In this document: positions 1 through 9,385 of the stretch, one piece after another
How positions within the stretch are numbered: position 1 is the first letter of the stretch
Layout of the letters: the number at the start of each line of letters is the position of its first letter
Origin: Syntrophus sp963665935
Lineage (GTDB): Bacteria; Desulfobacterota; Syntrophia; Syntrophales; Syntrophaceae
Assembly (NCBI GenBank): GCA_963665935.1
Contig: OY762510.1
Location: forward strand, 3,100,001-3,164,000
DNA length: 64,000 nt
Direction of reading: 5' to 3'
Position numbers and translations under genes: made by a program
Notes under the pieces: generated by a model
What the model was told of the DNA's origin: nothing
Seen by the model: only the letters and a program-made list of their open reading frames with translations
The model's database searches: none

Positions 1-2
1 AG

Positions 3-86
3 TCTATTGCCGGTGTGTTTTATGTCACCATCCTGGTCGCCCGGCTGGTTGCGATCTATTCATCCGAGGGCGGGAGGAAGCTGTAA
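3..86 (+). CDS. C-terminal end of a membrane protein (possibly ion-channel family)
   Basis: Only the last 27 codons are present, ending in TAA at 84-86. The residues form a hydrophobic helix with an internal Leu-Val-Ala-Arg-Leu-Val pattern followed by a short polar tail. A helix ending in an 'ARLV..Y' element resembles the last helix of small two-transmembrane potassium-channel-like proteins, but this is a resemblance from memory over a very short stretch. The start and the body of the gene lie outside the window. Its stop is 43 bp before pqiA, so co-transcription is possible. Confidence 0.4.
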   Translation, partial: SIAGVFYVTILVARLVAIYSSEGGRKL

Positions 87-128
87 CTTCGGCTGCAACA
101 ATTGTCAGAATGATCAGAGATAACGAAA

Positions 129-1451
129 ATGAAACCTTTACCTGAAAACATCGTTGCCTGCCCTGATTGCGACCTGTTGCAACGTATCCCTATGCTTTCT
201 TCCGGCGGGACGGCGAGCTGCCTGCGCTGCGGTCACACGCTCGCCTCCAGCAAGCCAGATTCCCTGGATCGGACCCTGGCCCTTACGGTTGCTGCGGTGA
301 TTGTCCTGATCATCGCCAATGTAATGCCCCTCATGGGGCTGTCGGCTGTCGGTCGTCAGGCGAGTACGACGATCCTGGGCGGGGTACTGAAACTGTGGCA
401 GCAGGGGCATCAGATTACGGCCGTACTGGTTGCCTTCTGCACGGTGGTCGCTCCAACGGTCCATATCGGGTTTACGCTGACCGTCCTGCTCGCCGTGCGA
501 CAGACCCCGGCACCCATCTGGGTAGGAACGCTTCTGCGGATGGCTGAGTTCAACCAGCCCTGGGCGATGCTTGAAGTGATGATGCTCGGTATCCTGGTGG
601 CCCTGATAAAAATCGCCGATCTGGCGACGGTGATTCCCGGTATCGGAATGTTTGCCGTTGGCGCCCTTATTTTGCTGATCGCAGCGATGACGGTCAGCTT
701 TGACAAGCACGAGGTATGGTCACGAATCCGGTGGGTCGATAGAAAAGGTCCGCCATCGGAGGCATTCCCGGAATTAGAGGAACAGGCAAAAGGGGAGGTG
801 GGAGGAAACGAAACTCCGGGAGAACTGATCGGCATCAAGCTGGGGCTTGTCCTGTGCGAGGGCTGCGGGCTGTTGACAAAGCCGACCGACCTTGAGGAGC
901 CGGGGCATTGTCCGCGTTGCGGTCAGGAACTTGAGCTGCGCCGCCCAAACGCGATCCAGCGCACCTGGGCCCTGCTCATCGCAGCTTCGATCTGCTACAT
1001 CCCGGCGAACCTGCTGCCGGTGATGGGTACCACGACGCCGACCTACGCCGAGAAGGATACAATCATGAGCGGAGTCGTTCTGCTCTACGCGCATGGATCC
1101 TGGCCGCTGGCACTCATTGTTTTTATTGCCAGCGTGGTGATTCCCATGGCCAAGATTGTCGCCCTGTCATATCTGTTGATTTCTGTCCAATTTCGCTCTG
1201 TGCGGAGCCGGGAAGAGCGGATCCGGCTCTATCGGTTGGTCGAGATTGTCGGCCGATGGTCCATGCTTGATGTCTTTGTCGTCACCTTCGTCGTCGCCCT
1301 CGTCCAGCTCCAGCCGCTCATGTCCGTGTCGCCGGGCGCAGGAGTGGTGTTTTTCGCGGCCGTCGTCGTTCTGACCATGCTCGCAGCGGAAGCCTTCGAC
1401 CCCCGTCTAATCTGGGATTCCAGTAACAACAAGGAGGAACAAAATGACTGA
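129..1451 (+). CDS. pqiA: PqiA, inner-membrane subunit of the Pqi lipid-transport system (two PqiA domains)
   Basis: A 440-residue polytopic protein made of two PqiA repeats. Each repeat opens with a rubredoxin-like four-cysteine knuckle (CPDC..CLRCG near residues 11-36 and CEGCG..CPRCG near 245-270) and is followed by four predicted membrane helices. In characterised bacteria PqiA is the membrane partner of the MCE protein PqiB, which spans the periplasm as a lipid conduit. The stop codon overlaps the pqiB start by 8 bp, so the genes are translationally coupled and the order pqiA-pqiB-pqiC is the canonical one. Length and domain count match the family. The name paraquat-inducible is historical; nothing here shows oxidative-stress control. 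Confidence 0.93.
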   Translation: MKPLPENIVACPDCDLLQRIPMLSSGGTASCLRCGHTLASSKPDSLDRTLALTVAAVIVLIIANVMPLMGLSAVGRQASTTILGGVLKLWQQGHQITAVLVAFCTVVAPTVHIGFTLTVLLAVRQTPAPIWVGTLLRMAEFNQPWAMLEVMMLGILVALIKIADLATVIPGIGMFAVGALILLIAAMTVSFDKHEVWSRIRWVDRKGPPSEAFPELEEQAKGEVGGNETPGELIGIKLGLVLCEGCGLLTKPTDLEEPGHCPRCGQELELRRPNAIQRTWALLIAASICYIPANLLPVMGTTTPTYAEKDTIMSGVVLLYAHGSWPLALIVFIASVVIPMAKIVALSYLLISVQFRSVRSREERIRLYRLVEIVGRWSMLDVFVVTFVVALVQLQPLMSVSPGAGVVFFAAVVVLTMLAAEAFDPRLIWDSSNNKEEQND

Positions 1452-3114
1452 ATCTGCTGATTTCAACAATCTTCCCCAGGCCACTGCCAAAGAGAAAAAG
1501 AGAATGCGTTTCTCGGTGGTCTGGATCATCCCCATCGTGGCGGCACTCGTCGGCCTCGGGATAGCCATTCAGCAGATTCTGAGTAAAGGCCCGACGATCA
1601 CCATCGTTTTCAAAAAGGCTGAGGGGGTCGAAGAGGGAAAGACCCTTGTCAAGTACAAGGACGTCAACATCGGTCGAGTCGAGAAGGTGGAACTCTCCAA
1701 GGATTTCACAAAGGTCGTGGTGACGGCGAAGATCAACAAGAGCGCCGAGGGACTGATCGTCGATGACGCTAAATTCTGGGTTGAACAGCCACGCGTTTCC
1801 CTCAGCGGGGTTTCCGGAATCGGTACGCTGCTGTCCGGTAATCATATTGGACTGGAACTCGGAAAGTCCACCAAGGTAAGGCGGCAATTCGTCGGTCTCG
1901 AGGCGCCACCAGCTGTTACCATCGATCAGCCGGGTAGACAGTTTGTTCTTCAGGCGGACAACCTGGGGTCTGTGGGGATCGGCTCCCCTCTGTATTACCG
2001 ACGTCTGAACGTAGGACGGGTCATCGGTTATGGACTCGCAAAGGATGGCCGATCGGTCGATATCAAGGTCTTTGTAAATTCCCCCTACGACAAGCAGGTT
2101 TTGCCGCAGACCCATTTCTGGCACGCCAGCGGGATCGATTTATCCCTGGGGGCAGACGGATTGTCACTGCAGACCCAGTCGGTGGTGTCCATGCTGGTCG
2201 GCGGTATTGCCTTTGAAACCTTTTCACTGGCTCCAGACACAACACCCGCAGCGGAGGATACCGTCTTCAAAATCTATGAAAACTATGCTGCCGCAGCAAA
2301 GGAGCCTGAAACGGTCGTTACGGAATATGTCCTCTACTTCCAGGAATCATTGCGGGGGCTTTCCGTGGGTGCGCCCGTTACGTATCTCGGCTTGCCTGTT
2401 GGGGAAGTCACCCGTGTCGGCCTTGAATACAATCCGAAGACGGAAGGACTCCGTCCCAGGGTGGCAATCTCGATCTACCAGGCCCGCTTCATGGGTCATC
2501 TGACAACGTCGGAAACGGTCAAACAGAAGGTCAGGGGCGAGACAGAGCGTCGCGCCTTCGTCCAGCGCTTGATTGATCTGGGACTCAGGGCACAGCTGCG
2601 CAGCGGTAATCTCGTGACGGGACAGCTCTATGTCGCCCTTGAGCGCTTTGCCAATGCCCCCAAGGTGAAGCTCGACTGGGAAGGTCCCCCCCCATATGTC
2701 ATTCCCGTGATGCCCAGCAGCCTCCAGGATCTGCAAACCAAGGTGAACGGCATCATCGCCAGGATCGATAAGGTGCCCTTTGATGTCATTGGCGAAGAGG
2801 CGAAAAATACGCTCAAAACACTCAATTCGGCGATGAAGGCCGCTGACAGAACGCTGAACGCCATCGACGGCGATATTGTGCCCGAGGTGAAGACGACGGT
2901 TCAAGACCTGCGAAAGGCCATTTCAAAAGCCGAGCAGGTGCTGGCAAGCACGGATAAAACCCTCGTTGGAAAAGAGGCGCCGGCGCAGCAGGAGCTTCGG
3001 GTCGCCTTGCAGGAAATCTCACGGGCGGCTCGGGCAATCAGTGAGTTGGCTGAATATCTCGAACGCAATCCCGAGGCCCTTCTCCGGGGAAAGGCTCAGG
3101 AGGTAACTAAATGA
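1444..3114 (+). CDS. pqiB: PqiB, MCE-domain intermembrane transport protein
   Basis: A 556-residue protein with one N-terminal membrane anchor (about residues 20-42) followed by three MCE domains (roughly 47-155, 160-275 and 285-385). These are recognisable from the repeated 'G..V.Y....IG.V..V' pattern. The C-terminal part after residue 430 is helical and rich in Lys, Glu and Ala, as expected for the coiled-coil needle of PqiB. MCE rings stack into a tunnel that moves lipids between inner and outer membranes. It overlaps pqiA by 8 bp and pqiC by 4 bp (ATGA), giving a tightly coupled operon. Length is close to the E. coli protein. Confidence 0.93.
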   Translation: MTESADFNNLPQATAKEKKRMRFSVVWIIPIVAALVGLGIAIQQILSKGPTITIVFKKAEGVEEGKTLVKYKDVNIGRVEKVELSKDFTKVVVTAKINKSAEGLIVDDAKFWVEQPRVSLSGVSGIGTLLSGNHIGLELGKSTKVRRQFVGLEAPPAVTIDQPGRQFVLQADNLGSVGIGSPLYYRRLNVGRVIGYGLAKDGRSVDIKVFVNSPYDKQVLPQTHFWHASGIDLSLGADGLSLQTQSVVSMLVGGIAFETFSLAPDTTPAAEDTVFKIYENYAAAAKEPETVVTEYVLYFQESLRGLSVGAPVTYLGLPVGEVTRVGLEYNPKTEGLRPRVAISIYQARFMGHLTTSETVKQKVRGETERRAFVQRLIDLGLRAQLRSGNLVTGQLYVALERFANAPKVKLDWEGPPPYVIPVMPSSLQDLQTKVNGIIARIDKVPFDVIGEEAKNTLKTLNSAMKAADRTLNAIDGDIVPEVKTTVQDLRKAISKAEQVLASTDKTLVGKEAPAQQELRVALQEISRAARAISELAEYLERNPEALLRGKAQEVTK

Positions 3115-3701
3115 AAAAGATTGAAATCTTCATCCTTGGGACGCTCGCCTTGCTACTGGCGAATTGTGCTTCAACCAAGCCCCCGCAGTTCTATACGCTG
3201 AGCCCCTCATTGACAGGGGTTGGTGCGACATCGACAAATATCTCCATTTCAGTCGGTCCGATCTCGATCCCTGCCGATGTTGACCGACCGCAGATCGTTG
3301 TGCGAACCGGTCCGAATCAGGTTCTTCTCGCCGAATTCGATCGCTGGGCTTCGCCACTGAAGAGTAACATCGCTCGCGCGATCGCCGAAAACCTCGCTAC
3401 GATGCTCGGGACGGCTCAAGTCAGCATGTTTCCTCAATCCTCCGCTGCAGACGCGGCTTATCAGGTTGGCGTCGACGTTCTCCGATTCGAATCGGAACTT
3501 GGCAAAGGGGTTGTCGTGGATGCCCTCTGGACGGTCACTTCCAGGAAGAACGGTCAGACTCAAAACCGACGGACAACGATGACCGAGCCGGCAAAAGGGG
3601 AGGGGTATGCCGAAGTGGTTGCGGCGCATAGCCGGATACTGGGGCGGTTGAGCGATGAGATTGCCGAAGCGATCCGGGCGTTCGAGGTGCAGAAGCCTTG
3701 A
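3111..3701 (+). CDS. pqiC: PqiC, outer-membrane lipoprotein of the Pqi system
   Basis: A 196-residue lipoprotein. The N-terminus has a short basic region, a hydrophobic stretch and a lipobox (LLANC near residue 19) followed directly by a 'KPPQFYTL' motif typical of the ABC-type transport auxiliary lipoprotein (PqiC) family. The central 'VGPISIPADVDRPQIV' and 'EFDRWASPL' elements are also characteristic. PqiC is thought to dock the PqiB needle at the outer membrane. The start overlaps the pqiB stop by four bases. No additional gene is coupled downstream; the next start is 44 bp away. Confidence 0.9.
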   Translation: MKKIEIFILGTLALLLANCASTKPPQFYTLSPSLTGVGATSTNISISVGPISIPADVDRPQIVVRTGPNQVLLAEFDRWASPLKSNIARAIAENLATMLGTAQVSMFPQSSAADAAYQVGVDVLRFESELGKGVVVDALWTVTSRKNGQTQNRRTTMTEPAKGEGYAEVVAAHSRILGRLSDEIAEAIRAFEVQKP

Positions 3702-3744
3702 ATTCGTAAACCCGAAGGGCGGGGGAAGGAAAGAAGGTTAAGGG

Positions 3745-4785
3745 ATGACATCGGTTCAACGTTTTCTGTTGCTGCCGATCTTGGCAGGAGTGCTGGCGTC
3801 TTCGACCGGAATTGTTCCCGGATTCGCCGGAGAGACGCTTGATGCCGTCAAAACCCGGGGCATGCTGCGCTGTGGAGTGAGTGAGGGGATTCCCGGCTTT
3901 TCGGAGAGGGATGCCGCAGGGCGCTGGGTTGGATTCGATGTAGACTTCTGCCGGGCGGTGGCAGCCGCTGTGATCGGGGACCCCAAGAGGGTTGAATTCG
4001 TTCCGCTCAAGGCATCGGCCCGTTTCCCGGCATTGCAGGCCGGTAAGATCGATCTGCTGGTGCGCAACACGACCTGGACGCTGGGCCGTGAAGCAGGCCT
4101 CAAAGTCCAGTTTCCGGGGATTCTGTTCTTCGACGGACAGGGGTTCATGGTTCCGGCGAAGAAGGGCGTCAAGAGGATCGACCAGATTCATGGGGCGACA
4201 GTCTGCGTCGAGAAGGGAACCACGCACCTCCAGAATCTTGACGATTACTTTACAGCCCGGAAGATGTCGGTGAAGCCGCTGATATTCGATTCCGTCAGTG
4301 AAGTCACGGAGGCTTTCCTTTCCGGACGTTGCCTTGCCTGCACCTCCGATGCCTCACAGCTTGCGGCCATGCGGCTCCGGGCCCCCGGCGGACAAAAGGC
4401 CTTTGTCATCCTTCCAGAGCGCATTTCAAAGGAACCACTCGGGCCGATTGTCCGCCGTGGCGACGACGACTGGTTCACCGTTGTGCGCTGGGTGCTCTTT
4501 GCCTTGATCTCGGCGGAGGAAAATGACCTTTTCCGCGATACCATTGCCGCCTGTTTCCTTAACAACCCTTCACCAACCCTACGCCGCGCCGCAGGACTGG
4601 AGGGGGGCTTCGGCAAGGCGTTGGGGGTGCGTGAGGACTGGGCGGTCCGGGCCGTTCAGGCGGTGGGGAATTACGGGGAAATGTTCGAGCGCAACCTGGG
4701 CTGCGGCAGTGCATTGCAGCTCGAGCGCGGTTATAACCGGCTCTGGACCAAAGGAGGGCTGATGTACGCCCCTCCGCTGCGGTGA
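3745..4785 (+). CDS. Periplasmic amino-acid-binding protein (AapJ/BztA-like)
   Basis: A 346-residue secreted solute-binding protein. Residues 1-29 form a signal peptide ending in a small-residue cleavage site. The mature part begins 'ETLDAVKTRGMLRCGV', the usual opening of family-3 extracellular solute-binding proteins of the general L-amino-acid type. 'GRWVGFDVDFCRAVAAAV' and 'GKIDLLVRNTTWTLGRE' are the ligand-binding motifs of that class. The expected membrane and ATPase subunits are not next to it: the following gene is an unrelated permease. It is therefore an orphan binding protein, or it serves a transporter encoded elsewhere. Substrate identity is not shown by the sequence. Confidence 0.85.
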   Translation: MTSVQRFLLLPILAGVLASSTGIVPGFAGETLDAVKTRGMLRCGVSEGIPGFSERDAAGRWVGFDVDFCRAVAAAVIGDPKRVEFVPLKASARFPALQAGKIDLLVRNTTWTLGREAGLKVQFPGILFFDGQGFMVPAKKGVKRIDQIHGATVCVEKGTTHLQNLDDYFTARKMSVKPLIFDSVSEVTEAFLSGRCLACTSDASQLAAMRLRAPGGQKAFVILPERISKEPLGPIVRRGDDDWFTVVRWVLFALISAEENDLFRDTIAACFLNNPSPTLRRAAGLEGGFGKALGVREDWAVRAVQAVGNYGEMFERNLGCGSALQLERGYNRLWTKGGLMYAPPLR

Positions 4786-4800
4786 CCAGGAGGAACATTC

Positions 4801-6141
4801 GTGAGCGACCTGCAGATCTATCTGACCCTGGGCATTTTTTCGGCTGTTATTCTGGTCATTGCCTTCGATGTGATTGATATGATGATCGCGGCGCTTCTCG
4901 GCGTCAGTCTCATGTTCGTCTGCGGCATCCTCGGGGAAAGGGAAATTCTGTCAGCGGCGAGGACGGCAGGTGGTCCGCTGGCCCTGCTGTTCGGCGGAAT
5001 GGTGGTGGCGCGCGTGCTGTCAAAAACCGGACTCTTCGAACGTCTCGGGTTCCTGTTCCTGCGGGCAACCCGGGGAAGCGGCAAGCGATATCTGCTCTTC
5101 CTCGTTCTGCTGGTGGCTCCTGTCTGTGCCTTTCTGCCGAACGCGACAACGGTGATCCTCCTGGCTCCGGTGATTATCCGTGTCGCTCAGGCCCTTGAGG
5201 TAGACTTCGTCGGGCCGATGGTCATGACGGCGATCATCAGCAATGCAGCGGGACTCCTCACGCTGGTGGGAGATCCGGCAACCTTTCTCGTAGGGAGTTC
5301 AATCGGGATGACCTTTGGCCAGTATCTCCAAAAGGTGAGTTTCGGTGGCCTGCTGGCGGTGTTGGTTATCGTCCCCTTGTTGCCCTGGCTCATGGGCGAC
5401 GTCTGGAACAAAAATATCCCTCCCCCTGGAGACCTGGCAGTGCCGGCCATTGAACGGCCATGGTTCGCCCTCTTTTCCCTCGTTGTTCTTTTGATCATGG
5501 TGGTCCTGTTCCTTACGGGTGAGGACCTTCCCACGCGGATCGTGCCGCCTGCAGTCTCGATCATCGCCGCTTCCCTTGCCCTGCTGGTGGTTGCAGGCAC
5601 AAAGGTCGAGCCGGTTGAAAACATCATCCGCGACATCGACTGGAAAACCCTGGTGTTCCTGCTGGCCATCTTCTGTCTCGTCGAAGGGATCACACGGACC
5701 GGTCTCCTGCAGGGTTTGTCGCTGAAGCTCGATGGCTGGTTCGGCAGGGAGTTTCTCGCCGTCGCTCTGGTCATGCTGGCAGGAATCGGGATTTTATCGA
5801 GTCTGCTGGCCAATATCCCCGTTGTCGCCGTATCCCTTCTGATGGTCAAGGGCTACCTCGTGATGGTGGAAGCTGTTCCGGAGACGGCGCTTGCCGCTGG
5901 TTTCAGCGACTGGCCGGCGGCCACGATCCCCGTTTTCATCGCCATGATGTTCGGCGCGACCCTAGGTGGCAATGCGACCCTGATCGGCGCCTCTGCCAAC
6001 ATTGTGGCCGCCGGGATCTGCAATCATTACGGTAGAAGGGTCACTTTCATGAGATTCCTGCGCTTCGGTCTAACGATAGCGCTCTGTCAATTGGCAATAT
6101 CGGCCCTCTACGTCCTGGTCTTTTCCTGGCTGAAATCCTGA
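4801..6141 (+). CDS. SLC13/ArsB-NhaD-superfamily permease
   Basis: A 446-residue polytopic membrane protein with about eleven predicted helices. It contains two inverted-repeat signatures: 'LPNATTVILLAPVII' near residue 104 and 'GATLGGNATLIGASANIVA' near 385. These are the hallmark re-entrant loops of the ion-transporter superfamily that includes ArsB, NhaD, the P protein and SLC13. Such proteins are secondary transporters of anions or Na+/H+. The start is GTG at 4801, chosen because a good ribosome-binding site (AGGAGG) lies just upstream and the hydrophobic N-terminus begins there. It follows the amino-acid-binding gene by 15 bp. The transported ion cannot be told from sequence. Confidence 0.82.
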   Translation: MSDLQIYLTLGIFSAVILVIAFDVIDMMIAALLGVSLMFVCGILGEREILSAARTAGGPLALLFGGMVVARVLSKTGLFERLGFLFLRATRGSGKRYLLFLVLLVAPVCAFLPNATTVILLAPVIIRVAQALEVDFVGPMVMTAIISNAAGLLTLVGDPATFLVGSSIGMTFGQYLQKVSFGGLLAVLVIVPLLPWLMGDVWNKNIPPPGDLAVPAIERPWFALFSLVVLLIMVVLFLTGEDLPTRIVPPAVSIIAASLALLVVAGTKVEPVENIIRDIDWKTLVFLLAIFCLVEGITRTGLLQGLSLKLDGWFGREFLAVALVMLAGIGILSSLLANIPVVAVSLLMVKGYLVMVEAVPETALAAGFSDWPAATIPVFIAMMFGATLGGNATLIGASANIVAAGICNHYGRRVTFMRFLRFGLTIALCQLAISALYVLVFSWLKS

Positions 6142-6307
6142 ATGCTGCGGTCCATGAGAAATTCAAAGCCTTAGAGAAGATTATGCCAGTGTATAAGCGG
6201 GATATACGGACCCCTCGGCAGGGATCCCAATCATAATTAAGAGAAGAAGATCATAGGGAAACATCAAAAATCAGCAACATTACCTTAGCAGAAAAAAGGA
6301 GGATGCC

Positions 6308-8041
6308 ATGGCAGAGAAGATTTATCGCATCAATATGAGCACCCTGACGGTTTCGTCTGCGGATGTGCCGGAAAAGTGGAAGGGCCTTGGCGGCAGGGGA
6401 CTAACCTCCACGATTGTAGCTGAGGAAGTGAAACCGACCTGTCACGCCCTGGGCAGGTACAACAAACTGATCTTTGCACCCGGACTCCTTGCCGGAACAT
6501 CCTGTGCGAATTCAGGTCGGCTTTCCGCCGGGGGCAAAAGTCCCCTCACCGGCACCATCAAGGAGAGCAACGCGGGAGGAAATGCCGCCCAGCATTTTGC
6601 AAACCTGGGCATCAAGTCCCTGATTATCGAGGGAATTCCGGAGAAAGACACCTTTTATGCCCTGCATGTGGATAAGAACGGCGTGACAATCCGGGAAGAG
6701 ACGGAACTCGTCGGCAAGGGCAATTATGAGGTGGTTAAAACTCTGACTCAAAAATACGGCGATAAAATCGGGATTCTCTCCATAGGCCCGGCGGGTGAAA
6801 TGCGGATGGCAGCGGCGAATATATCCGTGAGGACCAGGGAGGATTATCTCCGCAGTTGTGGTCGCGGCGGACTTGGGGCGGTCATGGGTTCCAAGAGGAT
6901 CAAATATATTTTGATCGATGACAGCGGCGGTCCGGGGGTGCACATTGCCGATCCGGAAAAATTCAAGGCGGCGGCAAAGGTCTTTGCCAAGGCCCTTGTA
7001 GAGCATGCCGTGAGCGGTCAGGCATTGAAGCAGTATGGAACCGACGTCTTGATCAATATCCTCAACGAGGTCGGCGGACTGCCCACGCGAAATTTCCGCT
7101 ATGGCCAATTCGAGGGGCATAACAAGATAAGCGGGGAAACCCTGTACGATGTTATCGTCAGCCGGAAGGGAAAACCCAGCCATGGCTGCCATACGGGGTG
7201 CGTCATTCAGTGTTCGCAGGTTTACACCGATAAAGACGGACACTATGCAACCTCCGGCTTTGAGTATGAGACGATCTGGGGGTTCGGGGCCAACTGCTGT
7301 ATCGACGATCTGGATATTCTGGCGGAGGCGGACCACCTCATGGATGATATCGGCATCGATACGATCGAGCTAAGTGATGCCGTGGCCGTTGCCATGGAAG
7401 CGGGGGTCCTTCCCTTCGGCGACGGGCCTGGTCTGCTCAGGCTGTTGAACGAAATCCGGACCGGCACCCCCTTGGGGAGAATCCTCGGGGCAGGAACGGC
7501 TGCTGTGGGAAAGGTATACGGCCAGCTTCGCGTGCCGGTAGTCAAAGACCAGGGGCTTTCCGCCTACGATCCAAGGGCAATCAAGGGAATCGGCATTACC
7601 TACGCGACCTCTACCATGGGATCAGACCATACGGCGGGATACTCTATCGCAACCAATGTCCTCAAGGTCGGCGGTTTCATTGATCCCCTTACGAAGGAGG
7701 GCCAGGTGGCGCTCAGCCGAAACCTGCAGATGGCCACCGCCTTTATTGACAGCACCGGTCTGTGCATCTTCGTCGCCTTTCCGACACTGGACAACCCGGC
7801 CGTCTTTCCGGCCATGATCGATATGCTCAACGCAAAGGCCGGCGTTGCCATGACCATCGAAGAAGGACAGTTGCTGGGCAAAGAGATTCTCCTCAGGGAA
7901 CACGAATTCAATCTTGCTGCCGGGTTCACGAACAAGCACGACCGACTTCCCGAATTCTTCGAGTATGAAGCCGTTCCCCCCCACAACGCCGTCTGGGATT
8001 TCTCTGACGAAGAAATTGATTCCTTCTGGGATATCGAGTGA
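6308..8041 (+). CDS. Aldehyde:ferredoxin oxidoreductase (tungsten/molybdopterin enzyme)
   Basis: A 577-residue cytoplasmic protein of the AOR family, which oxidises aldehydes to carboxylates with ferredoxin, or the reverse, using a bis-pterin W/Mo site and one [4Fe-4S] cluster. The N-terminal pterin-binding part shows 'GGRGLTS' and 'FAPGLLAGT'. The cluster cysteines are visible as C294, C298 and C302 (spacing C-x3-C-x3-C, as in many bacterial AOR paralogues rather than the Pyrococcus C-x2-C form) plus C486 near the C-terminus. 'STMGSDHTAG' is another family motif. No export signal is present. The start ATG at 6308 follows AAGGAGG. It heads a block with an alcohol dehydrogenase and an ethanolamine ammonia-lyase fusion, so acetaldehyde is the natural candidate substrate (inference). 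Confidence 0.92.
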   Translation: MAEKIYRINMSTLTVSSADVPEKWKGLGGRGLTSTIVAEEVKPTCHALGRYNKLIFAPGLLAGTSCANSGRLSAGGKSPLTGTIKESNAGGNAAQHFANLGIKSLIIEGIPEKDTFYALHVDKNGVTIREETELVGKGNYEVVKTLTQKYGDKIGILSIGPAGEMRMAAANISVRTREDYLRSCGRGGLGAVMGSKRIKYILIDDSGGPGVHIADPEKFKAAAKVFAKALVEHAVSGQALKQYGTDVLINILNEVGGLPTRNFRYGQFEGHNKISGETLYDVIVSRKGKPSHGCHTGCVIQCSQVYTDKDGHYATSGFEYETIWGFGANCCIDDLDILAEADHLMDDIGIDTIELSDAVAVAMEAGVLPFGDGPGLLRLLNEIRTGTPLGRILGAGTAAVGKVYGQLRVPVVKDQGLSAYDPRAIKGIGITYATSTMGSDHTAGYSIATNVLKVGGFIDPLTKEGQVALSRNLQMATAFIDSTGLCIFVAFPTLDNPAVFPAMIDMLNAKAGVAMTIEEGQLLGKEILLREHEFNLAAGFTNKHDRLPEFFEYEAVPPHNAVWDFSDEEIDSFWDIE

Positions 8042-8131
8042 GGCTGCGGATAACCAAATCCCGGGAAACAATTGGTTATCCGGCAACTTCGAGTGTCATC
8101 GAACAACAAGAGGACTTTAAGGAGGAATACC

Positions 8132-9298
8132 ATGGCTATTGGTGAACAAGTATTCGGATTTTTTATTCCTACGGTGACGCTGATGGGTGTTGGCGCCCAC
8201 AAGGAAATCGGCAGGCAGGTAACGGTCTTTGGAGGAAAGAAACCTTTCATCTGTACCGACAAGGGGATTACCCAATCAGGCATTACCCGGAAGATTGTGG
8301 AACTGGTGAAACAGGATGCCGGTGTTGACTGCATTGTTTTTGATGAAACCGTGCCTAACCCGACGGACACCAACGTCCATGACGGGCTCAAGATCTTTCA
8401 GGACGAAAAGTGCGATATGATCATCTCCCTGGGTGGCGGCAGCGCCCATGACTGCGCCAAGGGGATCGGCATCGTATCCACCAACGGCGGATCTATTCGG
8501 GATTACGAAGGCGTGGACAAGTCCGGGAAAGCGATGCCTCCCTTTATCGCGATCAACACCACCGCAGGAACGGCCAGTGAAATGACCCGGTTCTGCATCA
8601 TCACAAACACCAGCAATCATGTAAAAATGGCCATTGTTGACTGGCGCGTGACCCCCAATGTGGCCATCAATGATCCTCTGCTGATGGCCGGCATGCCTCC
8701 GGGGCTGACTGCGGCAACAGGCATGGATGCTCTGACCCACGCCGTGGAGGCGTATGTTTCCACGATTGCAACCCCGGTGACAGACGCCTGTGCCCTGAAG
8801 GCGATTGATCTGATCGCTAGAAACCTTCGTGTGGCCGTGGCAAACGGTTCCGATATGACCGCCCGTGACAACATGGCCTATGCAGAATACCTGGCCGGCA
8901 TGGCCTTCAACAACGCAAGCCTCGGCTACGTTCATGCCATGGCCCATCAGTTGGGCGGTTACTATAACCTCCCCCACGGCGTCTGCAATGCCATTCTGCT
9001 TCCCCATGTCGAGGCCTTCAATCTGATTGCCAAAGTGGAACGCTTTGGAGACATCGCCAAGGCAATGGGCGAAAACATTGAAGGACTGTCTCCCCGCGCC
9101 GCTGCGGACAGGGCCCTTGAAGCGATCAGGAAGCTCTCCGTCGATGTCGGCATTCCGTCCAGCTTGACGGAACTGGGGGTAAAGGAGGAAGACCTCAAGA
9201 TCATGGCGGAGAATGCCCAGAAGGACGCCTGCGGGCTCACCAATCCCCGTGGATGCACCCTCAATGACATTATTTCGATTTACAAGGGGGCCCTGTAA
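8132..9298 (+). CDS. Iron-dependent (type III) alcohol dehydrogenase
   Basis: A 388-residue Fe-ADH. Metal ligands D199, H203, H268 and H282 fall in the family motifs 'GMDALTHAVEAY' and 'HAMAHQLGGYYNLPHG', with the same spacing as FucO (Asp196, His200, His263, His277). 'ISLGGGSAHDCAKG' is the NAD-binding glycine signature. The ATG at 8132 was chosen because TAAGGAGGAA sits 7 bp upstream and the family N-terminus aligns there; a longer reading from 8072 adds an unconserved tail. It lies 90 bp after the aldehyde oxidoreductase and 87 bp before the ammonia-lyase fusion. It could reduce acetaldehyde to ethanol, so the pair would dismutate an aldehyde to acid and alcohol (inference). No export signal. 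Confidence 0.93.
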   Translation: MAIGEQVFGFFIPTVTLMGVGAHKEIGRQVTVFGGKKPFICTDKGITQSGITRKIVELVKQDAGVDCIVFDETVPNPTDTNVHDGLKIFQDEKCDMIISLGGGSAHDCAKGIGIVSTNGGSIRDYEGVDKSGKAMPPFIAINTTAGTASEMTRFCIITNTSNHVKMAIVDWRVTPNVAINDPLLMAGMPPGLTAATGMDALTHAVEAYVSTIATPVTDACALKAIDLIARNLRVAVANGSDMTARDNMAYAEYLAGMAFNNASLGYVHAMAHQLGGYYNLPHGVCNAILLPHVEAFNLIAKVERFGDIAKAMGENIEGLSPRAAADRALEAIRKLSVDVGIPSSLTELGVKEEDLKIMAENAQKDACGLTNPRGCTLNDIISIYKGAL

Positions 9299-9385
9299 TC
9301 AAAAAAGGATGTGGGAATGAAGCATAGAAAAGAACGAAACAGATGAGTTTTTTGAAAGAAAGCGATCATCGAGAAGGAGGCAATC

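Noticed and set aside
1318..2124. 268-codon minus-strand reading frame
   Set aside because: It is antisense to the pqiA/pqiB junction and has no protein-like features.
6142..6307. Cobalamin riboswitch controlling the AOR-ADH-EutBC block
   Set aside because: The gap is only 165 bp and shows no convincing B12-box or multi-stem core.
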